DNA from: Anaerolineales bacterium UBA3001
GTDB lineage: Bacteria; Chloroflexota; Anaerolineae; Anaerolineales; UBA11657
Length of the DNA stretch: 15,266 bases
NCBI GenBank assembly: GCA_002346435.1
Contig: DDZT01000035.1
Span: 1 to 15,266, forward strand
Direction of reading: 5' to 3'
Made by a program: the position numbers and the translations under genes. The notes beneath the pieces were generated by a model. The model saw only the letters and a program-made list of their open reading frames with translations. It did no database searches and was not told the DNA's origin. How positions within the stretch are numbered: position 1 is the first letter of the stretch; every line of letters starts with the position of its first letter. Below are positions 7,527 through 14,241 of the stretch, piece after piece.

Positions 7527-8438
7527 TTAGTGTATAGCTCCTGCGCTACTATCTAATAAACGCCATATTACCAAGATAGCACCAATAAACGGCATTCCTG
7601 AAAATAGAAGTCTTATACGTGGTCCAGAAAAATGATGTGTTGCAACAGAGCCTATTTGTGCGCCAATCGCAGCCCCAGTCTGCATTATTAAAGCTATCAT
7701 GATATCTACATTACCCTTTATGGCATGTGTTATTGTGCCGAAGCCGGCAGAAAATATTATTTCGAATAAGTCAGTACCTATTGCTACATGGGTTGGTATG
7801 CCTAGCACGTAAACCATCAAAGGCATACGTATGAAACCACCGCCTACTCCAAGGAATCCTGCAAGAGTTCCAGAAATTAATCCTGATATTATAATTACCC
7901 ACAGAGATATAGAAGCTATTCCTGAAGCAGGTAACGATATCATAGGCTTTAGACGTATCAATTGGATTCGTTTCGTCAACCCAGTAAATCCTACAGCTTC
8001 TTTTGCTTCTATTTTGTCGGTGTGAATCATGCGAATTGCCCGGATGCTTTCGATAGCCGTGAATGAGCCTATTGCCACTAATATTGCTACATAGGCCCAA
8101 CCTATAATTTGGTCAGCCTTTCCTATTTCCTTGATTGCTTCAACAACTTGGGCTCCAATCTCAACTCCAATGATCGTACCAATGATCATGAGAACTCCTA
8201 ATTTGAAATCTACATGACCTAGAATACTGTGACGACGCGCAGCGACTATTGATTTACCAGTCATATGTGCTAAATCAGTCCCGACCACAAAATTCATTGG
8301 CACTCCAGAGAGAAACATCATTGGACCAGCAATAAACCCACCACCTACTCCGAAGAAGCCTCCAAGCACACCTACCACAAAGCCAATTGCGGCTAAATAT
8401 AAAGGGTTAATTTCTACACCAGCAATAGGAAATTCCAT
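7527..8438 (-). CDS. TauE/SafE family sulfite/anion exporter
   Basis: A 303-residue polytopic membrane protein of the TauE/SafE (DUF81) family, whose members export sulfite, sulfoacetate or related organosulfur anions. The family's internal duplication is clear. GGFFGVGGGFI (27-36) is matched by AGFLGVGGGFI (193-203). GTDL at 53-56 is matched by GTDL at 221-224. The following HSILGHVDF (70-78) is matched by HAIKGNVDI (238-246). Length fits the two-repeat members, and hydrophobic helices fill both halves, with a charged central loop at about 133-165. The start at ATG 8438 lies 4 nt after the stop of the small membrane protein gene, and the USP gene follows 10 nt after its own stop, so all three belong to one transcript. 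The substrate is not readable from sequence; a sulfur oxyanion is the family default. Confidence 0.9.
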   Translation of the reverse strand: MEFPIAGVEINPLYLAAIGFVVGVLGGFFGVGGGFIAGPMMFLSGVPMNFVVGTDLAHMTGKSIVAARRHSILGHVDFKLGVLMIIGTIIGVEIGAQVVEAIKEIGKADQIIGWAYVAILVAIGSFTAIESIRAIRMIHTDKIEAKEAVGFTGLTKRIQLIRLKPMISLPASGIASISLWVIIISGLISGTLAGFLGVGGGFIRMPLMVYVLGIPTHVAIGTDLFEIIFSAGFGTITHAIKGNVDIMIALIMQTGAAIGAQIGSVATHHFSGPRIRLLFSGMPFIGAILVIWRLLDSSAGAIH

Positions 8439-8442
8439 AATG

Positions 8443-8688
8443 TTATTCTGACTCCGAGTGAGGTAGTCCCAGTCTTTCCAATAGGAATGTGGTGAGTCGT
8501 TCTAGAAGTGCAGCTTGCGCTACGATTAGAACGAGACCTAGAAAGGCATAAATTAACAAATTGTCATGAAAAAGTGCGTTAATAGGGTCAGCCAGCCATC
8601 GTAGAGCGAGTAGAGCGTAGGTAGTTACTAGTATTCCGTATACAACCAACTCTATTGCCAGGTTTTTGATAATCGTCTTAGTGTTCAT
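8443..8688 (-). CDS. Small two-helix membrane protein, function unknown
   Basis: An 81-residue protein with two predicted transmembrane helices (about 11-30 and 43-62), separated by a loop containing RWLADP and an Asn/His/Asp pair. A short charged C-terminal tail (ERLTTFLLERLGLPHSESE) follows. I do not recognise a family. As first gene of the minus-strand cluster, ending 4 nt before the TauE exporter start, it could be an accessory or regulatory subunit of that exporter; this is inference from position only. The ATG at 8688 is used. Another ATG at 8702 is out of frame and hits a stop after five codons. No Shine-Dalgarno is visible. A promoter-like TATAAT lies 33 nt upstream of the start. Confidence 0.75.
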   Translation of the reverse strand: MNTKTIIKNLAIELVVYGILVTTYALLALRWLADPINALFHDNLLIYAFLGLVLIVAQAALLERLTTFLLERLGLPHSESE

Positions 8689-8721
8689 GTATTAGTATTC
8701 ATGTATATATATACTTTTCCA

Positions 8722-8750
8722 ATTATATGTGCCAGGACAGGTGAACTAAA
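8722..8750 (-). promoter_or_regulatory. Putative promoter of the six-gene minus-strand cluster
   Basis: On the minus strand a perfect TATAAT (8722-8727) is preceded, with a 17-nt spacer, by TTTAGT (8745-8750), only a 3/6 match to the -35 consensus. It lies 33 nt upstream of the first gene of the cluster (ATG 8688). The -35 directly abuts that of the opposite promoter. Confidence 0.35.
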
Positions 8751-8779
8751 TTGTGATTGCTGCCCGCCCTTATTATACT
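8751..8779 (+). promoter_or_regulatory. Putative promoter of the dehydrogenase gene
   Basis: TTGTGA (8751-8756), a 17-nt spacer and TATACT (8774-8779) form a plausible sigma70-type promoter for the gene starting at 8870, with a leader of about 84 nt. A second -10-like TATAAT lies at 8826-8831 but lacks a convincing -35. That second site sits between two copies of GTACAGT (8820-8826, overlapping its first base, and 8843-8849), which could be operator half-sites. Confidence 0.4.
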
Positions 8780-8869
8780 GAATAATCACTGCAATATAAA
8801 AGAATAATAATATGAAGTGGTACAGTATAATCCAGGCAGTTTGTACAGTCAGAAATTGCGGAGATTTAT

Positions 8870-9820
8870 ATGATGGCAGTGAAACGAAAAAAAGTTTTGG
8901 TTGCTGATGCAATATCCTCCATAGGTGTGAGAGGATTGGAAGAGTTTTGCGACGTGGATTGTGACTATAGTGTTACGGCTGAGGAAATCATGGTAATGAT
9001 TGGCAACTATAATGGCCTGGTAGTCAGAAGTAGAACGAAAGTTACATCAGAATTGATTGATCGTGGTCATCAGCTAGAGGTAGTAGGTAGGTGTGGAGTA
9101 GGCGTAGACAATATTGACATAGAAGCTTGCAAGAGTAATCATGTACTAGTAGTAAATTCACCGCTAGCTTCAAGTGTTGCAGTAGCTGAGTTGACTGTTG
9201 GACTTATGTTGAGCTTGGCTCGCAGATTACCTTATTGTGATAGGGAAGTAAAAGCTGGCAAATGGCCAAAGAGCGAAGTTAGAGGCTATGAATTATATGG
9301 CAAAACTTTGGGTTTGATTGCAATCGGACGCATAGGAACTGAGGTGGCCAGACTAGCAAATGCGTTTGGTATGAAGGTGATAGGGTATGATCCGTACATA
9401 TCTGATAGTAGGTTCGATGAGATCGATGTCATTATTGAAAGTTATGAGGAATTGCTCAGACAATCAGATTATATTTCTCTTCATGCTCCGCTCAACGAAG
9501 AAACTAGAGGTATGATTGATGTGGATGCGATCAGTAAAATGAAAGATGGGGTTAGAATTATTTGTGCTGCAAGAGGTGGTCTGATTGATGAGAATGCTCT
9601 TTTGCATAATCTGGAATCAGGCAAGATAGCGGGCGCTGCCTTAGATGTGTTTGAGCAGGAGCCTCCAGGCGCCTCCAAGTTAATTAGTCATCCAAACATA
9701 GTGGTAACTCCTCATATAGGAGCGCAGACTGTTGAAGCTCAAGATCGGGCAGGAATTGACGTAGCCAATGAAGTTGTTGCTGCCCTTAAGGGGGAAAGTC
9801 TTCGCTGGCGTATCGTTTGA
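8870..9820 (+). CDS. serA: D-3-phosphoglycerate dehydrogenase-type 2-hydroxyacid dehydrogenase, ACT-less
   Basis: A 316-residue NAD-dependent D-2-hydroxyacid dehydrogenase, most like phosphoglycerate dehydrogenase, the first step of serine synthesis (3-phosphoglycerate to 3-phosphohydroxypyruvate). Visible features are GRCGVGVDNID (73-83), the Rossmann region LIAIGRIGTEV (149-159) with acidic D174 closing the NAD site, and catalytic R235 (AARGG), E264 (EQEPP) and H282 (TPHIGAQT). The first Gly of the usual GxGxxG is Ala (A151). It stops after the catalytic domain, with no ACT or intervening domain, so feedback inhibition by serine through ACT is absent. GGAG at 8860-8863 is well placed for either ATG 8870 or ATG 8873. 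No serC or serB is adjacent, so another hydroxyacid substrate (glyoxylate or a related acid) remains possible. It faces the glycosyltransferase genes tail to tail with an 18-bp gap. Confidence 0.85.
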   Translation: MMAVKRKKVLVADAISSIGVRGLEEFCDVDCDYSVTAEEIMVMIGNYNGLVVRSRTKVTSELIDRGHQLEVVGRCGVGVDNIDIEACKSNHVLVVNSPLASSVAVAELTVGLMLSLARRLPYCDREVKAGKWPKSEVRGYELYGKTLGLIAIGRIGTEVARLANAFGMKVIGYDPYISDSRFDEIDVIIESYEELLRQSDYISLHAPLNEETRGMIDVDAISKMKDGVRIICAARGGLIDENALLHNLESGKIAGAALDVFEQEPPGASKLISHPNIVVTPHIGAQTVEAQDRAGIDVANEVVAALKGESLRWRIV

Positions 9821-9838
9821 TTTGGGTGGTCTCCGGAA

Positions 9839-10753
9839 TTATTCAGGAGCTGATCCTACTACTCTCTTATCTGATGGTTTCATGCTGTTTCGAAAAAGTT
9901 TGTATTGACACATAAAGGTGATAGACCCATAAATAATTGCATTGGTAATTGCTGAGTGCCGACTTGCAAAATGTTTGTGATGAAAAAGTTTCATTGCATC
10001 ATGAAAAGCACGGATCATGGCGTCAGGCTCCTGGCGCGTTGAAGTCCCCTTGAGATGTTTTACAATCACTCTCGGGTAATACACAATTCGGTAGTTTAAT
10101 TGTTGAATTCGTAGATTGATATCCAGATCTTCGCCATACATAAAAAAGATTTCATCCATCAGGCCAGCCTCTGTTAGTGCTTCGCCTCTGATTAGTTGGC
10201 AGGCGCCTACTGTAGAGTCCACATCAGCTATTTCATCTTCGTCAATGTGCGACATATTATAGCGACCAAAGATGGGGTTTTTTGGAAAAATCTTCGATAT
10301 ACCAGAGAAATGATAGAATGCTGTTTGGGGAGTTGGTAGTCCGCGTTTGCACGCTTTGTCCAATTCGCCACTTTCAAGAACTAGTTTGGGTCCAAGCACG
10401 CCAATGTCTGGTCGGCTGTCCATGTATGTCAGCAGTTCCTGCAAAGCATGCTTAGGTATTTCCGTGTCGGGATTTAATAGTAAAGCGTGTCGAAAGTTGG
10501 TAGAATTTGGGAATCCAGCTGCTTTCAAACCAAAATTGTTGCCTCGCGAGTAGCCTCCGTTGATCTTACATTTAATTAGATTACACCATGGATAGTGTTT
10601 TTTTACGTTGTTGTATGTTTCGTCTGTACTGGCATTATCAACAACGAACACCTCTGCCGTCATATTCTCAATGGCGTATTCGAGACTGTCTAAACATTTT
10701 GGTAAGTGCTTCCACGAATTATGGGAGACTATTACTATAGCTATATCTTGCAT
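9839..10753 (-). CDS. Family 2 glycosyltransferase (second of tandem pair)
   Basis: A GT-A fold glycosyltransferase of about 304 residues, expected to move a sugar (often rhamnose or another hexose) from a nucleotide sugar to a surface glycan at the inner face of the membrane. Motifs numbered from ATG 10753: IAIVIVSHNS (4-13), nucleotide-binding VDNASTDET (38-46), GGYSRGNNFG (66-75), metal-binding NPDT (94-97) and the acceptor/base region GEDLD (207-211). Near the C-terminus the basic/His-rich FHHKHFASRH resembles the tail of WbbL-type enzymes. An in-frame GTG at 10765 would add MGLI and overlap the upstream gene. The ATG gives a 2-nt gap and an N-terminus like the neighbour's. It is a paralogue of that neighbour and surely co-transcribed. 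Acceptor and donor are unknown. Confidence 0.88.
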   Translation of the reverse strand: MQDIAIVIVSHNSWKHLPKCLDSLEYAIENMTAEVFVVDNASTDETYNNVKKHYPWCNLIKCKINGGYSRGNNFGLKAAGFPNSTNFRHALLLNPDTEIPKHALQELLTYMDSRPDIGVLGPKLVLESGELDKACKRGLPTPQTAFYHFSGISKIFPKNPIFGRYNMSHIDEDEIADVDSTVGACQLIRGEALTEAGLMDEIFFMYGEDLDINLRIQQLNYRIVYYPRVIVKHLKGTSTRQEPDAMIRAFHDAMKLFHHKHFASRHSAITNAIIYGSITFMCQYKLFRNSMKPSDKRVVGSAPE

Positions 10754-10755
10754 GA

Positions 10756-11676
10756 TTAGGCCCACAGGATTTTTCTGTAGCTATCTAAACGGACGATGCA
10801 TTCGGCTGGGGTCATCTTGCCCCTTAATATGGCTAACATAGTACGTAATATCCAGTACTCTATACCAATCATAGTAATTAGTTTTAGTATTAAATATGAA
10901 AATAGGCCTAAATTAGTTCTGTAAAACCTAGATTGACTTTGGGCGAATAGTACAGAATTCCGTTCTGGATTTGCGATAGTACTATGGGCGCCTCTATGCA
11001 TGATCGTAGCAGTGGGCAAGTATTGTAGGCCCCATTTTTGCTTGTGTGCTCTGTAACACCAATCGGTCTCTTCAAAATATAACTGGTAATTCTCATCCAT
11101 GCCACCGATTTGTTCCCATAAGGCTCGTTGGACAAATATTGCTGCTCCAAGGATATGTTCGACTCCTCTTTCTTTTTCATATTCTTCTGGTCTATATCGG
11201 CCATTCAGTGTGGAGTCAATGGGTACTAACTTTTCAAAAAACCCAAAAAAAGCTTGGGCCATATCTGGGAAGCGAAATGTTGAGTGTTGCAAAGTGCCAT
11301 CAGGATTTATCACATGAGGGGCAATCATGCCTACCTTGGGGTGTATATCAGCATAATTTGTAAGAGTCCTTAGGGCTCCCGATGAAATTTCTGTGTCAGG
11401 GTTAAGTACAAGGAAATGTCGTCCCTTTGCTGCTTTAAGGCCTATATTGTTTCCGGCTGCGAATCCCAGATTGCCATGCCCGGAAATTAGTGTGATGTCA
11501 GGATAGTTTCGCGTGATTATTTCACAGGTATCATCTGTCGAACCGTTGTCAACAATTAATATTTCTACCTCTGTGTCATGGTTATTATTGATTATTGAGT
11601 CGACGCAGGCGTTAACGACTTGTGCAGAGTTGTACGTAACTATAATAACTGAAACATCCGGTTCTTTAAATGTCAT
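10756..11676 (-). CDS. Family 2 glycosyltransferase (first of tandem pair)
   Basis: A 306-residue GT2 enzyme, GT-A fold. From ATG 11676: VSVIIVTYNS (8-17), VDNGSTDDT (42-50), GNLGFAAGNN (68-77), NPDTE (92-96), and FEETDW (201-206) after GGMDENYQLY, the usual GT2 catalytic-base region. The C-terminal part (about 257-286) is hydrophobic and probably associates with the membrane. An in-frame ATG at 11757 would add 27 basic residues unlike GT2 N-termini and would leave only about 20 bp to the divergent ATPase gene, so the internal start is preferred. No good Shine-Dalgarno is seen. The paralogue follows 2 nt later. The pair likely adds successive sugars to a cell-surface polysaccharide or glycolipid; no other glycan genes are in the window to say which. 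Confidence 0.9.
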   Translation of the reverse strand: MTFKEPDVSVIIVTYNSAQVVNACVDSIINNNHDTEVEILIVDNGSTDDTCEIITRNYPDITLISGHGNLGFAAGNNIGLKAAKGRHFLVLNPDTEISSGALRTLTNYADIHPKVGMIAPHVINPDGTLQHSTFRFPDMAQAFFGFFEKLVPIDSTLNGRYRPEEYEKERGVEHILGAAIFVQRALWEQIGGMDENYQLYFEETDWCYRAHKQKWGLQYLPTATIMHRGAHSTIANPERNSVLFAQSQSRFYRTNLGLFSYLILKLITMIGIEYWILRTMLAILRGKMTPAECIVRLDSYRKILWA

Positions 11677-11777
11677 GAGACGTATTTTACCTCGGAAAAA
11701 TGTTTTTGAGCGTCTAGAGTGTATAATTTTGTATATGAAAGCGTATGATGATGGCATTCTATTGAGGAAAAAGATTG

Positions 11778-14213
11778 ATGTCTGAATCTCATTTGATATT
11801 GCCCGTTACCGGCATGACTTGTTCTAATTGTGCTGCACTAATTGAGCGAGGATTGAAAAAGTTGCAATATGTAGATATGGTTAGCGTTAATTTGGCTAGT
11901 GAAAGAGTTATGGTGCAGTATGGTCAAAATAGATATTCTTTGATAGAGGTTGTGGCGAACATTGAAGAATCTGGTTATGGTGTGATAAAGACTATTTTGA
12001 AAGCGTCCGTCAGTAATTTGGTTGATGATAATGATGCAAGAGGACTTGAACGTCATCTAATAAAATTAGAAGGTGTCATTAGTTGTGTAGTTAACTATGT
12101 TTCGGGTAATTTGACCGTGGAATATGTTCCAACTGTTCTTAGTGATAGTGATATACAAAATATAATTTCTAATACAGGCTTCAATTGTGTTGTAGAGGAT
12201 CGAGATGAATATGACACCGTTAAGGCATCGCGCGCACAGGAATTGGGGAATCATAAGCGTCTTTTACTTATTGGATCAATATTGACTGTCCCAATAATTG
12301 TGTTATCAATGTTAAGTAAAGTTAGCTGGATAGCTGACAATGATTATGTAACTTTGTTTACACCGTGGGTTTTGGGTGTGCTTACTACTCCTGTCCAGTT
12401 TTATGTAGGATGGGCGTACTACGTTGCGGGTTACAAATCTATACGTAACAGATCTGCGAATATGGATGTGCTTGTTGCGGTCGGATCAAGTGTAGCTTAT
12501 ATGTATAGTTTATTAGTTCTGCTGAACAACTTTTTTGGTTGGCACGATTTAGGAGAGTACGTTTATTTTGATACTGCGGCTGTGATTATCTTATTTGTTC
12601 GGATTGGGAAATACCTTGAGTTGCGGACCAAGGGTCGTGCTGCAGAGTCGATCAACAGACTATTGGCCTTGCAGGCCACAACTGCTTGTGTTGTGTATGA
12701 TGGTCGTGAGAGTGAAGTAGCGGTAAACAATGTGGTTGTTGGAGATGTTATCTTAGTTCGTCCAGGCGAACGCATTCCAGTGGATGGAACAGTTCTTACA
12801 GGCGAATCGACTGTAGACGAATCTTTGTTGACTGGTGAACCTTTAGATGTAATAAAGGTTCCTGGAGATAAAGTGATTGGTGCGACCATTAACCGGCGGG
12901 GAAGCTTCACCTTTCAGGCGACCCAAGTTGGATCCGACACAGTGCTGTCCCAAATAATTGATGTTGTAGAGCGCACACAGGCATCTAAGGCTCCCATTCA
13001 AAATCATGTTGATAGAGTTTCGTCTGTATTTGTGCCGGGTGTAATTGTGTTGGCAATCCTTACTTTTAGTGGTTGGTTTTGGTTGGGCGGAGTTACTTTC
13101 ACTACCGCAATGATATACATGGTATCGGTGCTTGTAATAGCATGTCCTTGTGCACTTGGATTGGCGACTCCTGCAGCGATTGTGGTAGGTGTTGGTCGCG
13201 GTGCTGAGGAGGGTATATTATTTCGTGATAGTGAGACTTTGGAGAAGACCGGTAATATTAGTACTATGTTCCTTGACAAGACCGGTACTATTACTGTGGG
13301 ACATACTACTGTTACAGATGTCATAATATCGTCTGACCAATCTGACATAAAAAATGAAGATAGTTTGCTGGAATTAGTAGCCTCGATTGAACAAAGTAGC
13401 GAGCATCCACTAGCACAGGCGATTGTTGGTGCAGCAACTGTTCGGGGTTTGATGCTTAGACGAGCAATTGGATTTAGGGCAGTTCCGGGTGCAGGCGTGC
13501 GTGCCACTTTGAATGACAACAAAGTTTTTATAGGCAATAAAAGAATTTTAGACCCAACAACTGTAATATCGACTGAAATAGATAGTGCCTTAAATAGGTT
13601 GCAAGCTGCAGCAAAGACAGCTGTGTTGGTGGCTCTAAATGATACAGTTGTTGGAGTAATTGGATTGGCAGACAGGATAAAGGATGGTTCCATTGAAGCC
13701 ATTAATGAATTGCGGCAGTCTGGGTTGGAGTTAGTAATGCTTACCGGTGATAGTTGTACTACTGCAGACGCCATTGCAAAAGAAGTGGGACTTGACCAGG
13801 TATTGTCAGAATTGATGCCAATTGATAAGGCGAAAGCCGTGAAAAATGTGCAGAGTGATGAATTGCGAACTGGTTATGTGGCAATGGTAGGGGATGGCAT
13901 CAACGATGCGGCTGCGCTTGCACAGTCCGATGTTGGTATGGCAATCGGTACGGGTACCGATATTGCTATGGAGTCTGCTGATATTACACTCGTCAGGGGT
14001 GATCTGATAGCATCGGTTAGTGCAGTAAAATTATCTCAAGCTACTGTTCGTACTATCAGGCAGAATTTATTCTGGGCTTTTTGCTATAATGTTTTATTGA
14101 TTCCAACTGCTATGATGGGAGGTTTGCATCCAATGTTAGCGGCAGCAGCCATGGCATTTAGTTCTATTTTTGTGGTTGGTAATAGTCTTAGGCTCAGAAA
14201 TGTAAGATTGTAA
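11778..14213 (+). CDS. copA: Cu(I)-exporting P1B-type ATPase
   Basis: An 811-residue copper pump that exports Cu(I) at the cost of ATP. Residues are numbered from the TTG at 11775. HMA domain 1 has GMTCSNC with C16 and C19. HMA domain 2 (about 88-140) keeps the fold pattern but has lost the CxxC. Membrane helices follow, then actuator TGE (353-355), the CPC metal-site motif (457-459), phosphorylation motif DKTGT with D501, HP (544-545) in the nucleotide domain, TGDS (657-660), and the hinge GDGIND (706-711). The last helices carry YN (771-772) and MAFSS (793-797), which with CPC form the Cu(I) site of P1B-1 ATPases, so copper (or silver) rather than zinc is the cargo. GAGG at 11764-11767 serves ATG 11778; a TTG at 11775 is the alternative. 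It is divergent from the glycosyltransferases, with about 100 bp between, and no copper-responsive regulator is adjacent. Confidence 0.95.
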   Translation: MSESHLILPVTGMTCSNCAALIERGLKKLQYVDMVSVNLASERVMVQYGQNRYSLIEVVANIEESGYGVIKTILKASVSNLVDDNDARGLERHLIKLEGVISCVVNYVSGNLTVEYVPTVLSDSDIQNIISNTGFNCVVEDRDEYDTVKASRAQELGNHKRLLLIGSILTVPIIVLSMLSKVSWIADNDYVTLFTPWVLGVLTTPVQFYVGWAYYVAGYKSIRNRSANMDVLVAVGSSVAYMYSLLVLLNNFFGWHDLGEYVYFDTAAVIILFVRIGKYLELRTKGRAAESINRLLALQATTACVVYDGRESEVAVNNVVVGDVILVRPGERIPVDGTVLTGESTVDESLLTGEPLDVIKVPGDKVIGATINRRGSFTFQATQVGSDTVLSQIIDVVERTQASKAPIQNHVDRVSSVFVPGVIVLAILTFSGWFWLGGVTFTTAMIYMVSVLVIACPCALGLATPAAIVVGVGRGAEEGILFRDSETLEKTGNISTMFLDKTGTITVGHTTVTDVIISSDQSDIKNEDSLLELVASIEQSSEHPLAQAIVGAATVRGLMLRRAIGFRAVPGAGVRATLNDNKVFIGNKRILDPTTVISTEIDSALNRLQAAAKTAVLVALNDTVVGVIGLADRIKDGSIEAINELRQSGLELVMLTGDSCTTADAIAKEVGLDQVLSELMPIDKAKAVKNVQSDELRTGYVAMVGDGINDAAALAQSDVGMAIGTGTDIAMESADITLVRGDLIASVSAVKLSQATVRTIRQNLFWAFCYNVLLIPTAMMGGLHPMLAAAAMAFSSIFVVGNSLRLRNVRL

Positions 14214-14241
14214 TTGTAAATTAATTGGTCATCTACAACTT

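Noticed and set aside
8701..8714. Alternating TA run upstream of the small membrane protein gene
   Set aside because: A short simple repeat typical of AT-rich intergenic DNA; no further structure.
8685..8912. A 75-codon minus-strand frame across the divergent promoter region
   Set aside because: It starts inside the dehydrogenase gene and crosses both promoter-like sites; no Shine-Dalgarno and no recognisable protein features.
11722..11727. TATAAT upstream of copA as its promoter
   Set aside because: No acceptable -35 at 15-19 nt spacing and only an imperfect extended -10; in such AT-rich DNA the hexamer alone is not evidence.
11677..11757. N-terminal extension of the first glycosyltransferase to an ATG at 11757
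   Set aside because: The extra 27 residues are basic and unlike GT2 N-termini, and they would use up the space needed for divergent promoters; ATG 11676 fits the family.
13004..13774. A 256-codon open frame on the minus strand inside copA
   Set aside because: It lies wholly antisense to well-conserved ATPase motifs (D501, HP, GDGIND region) and its translation is low-complexity Ser/Thr/Pro; it is a shadow frame.
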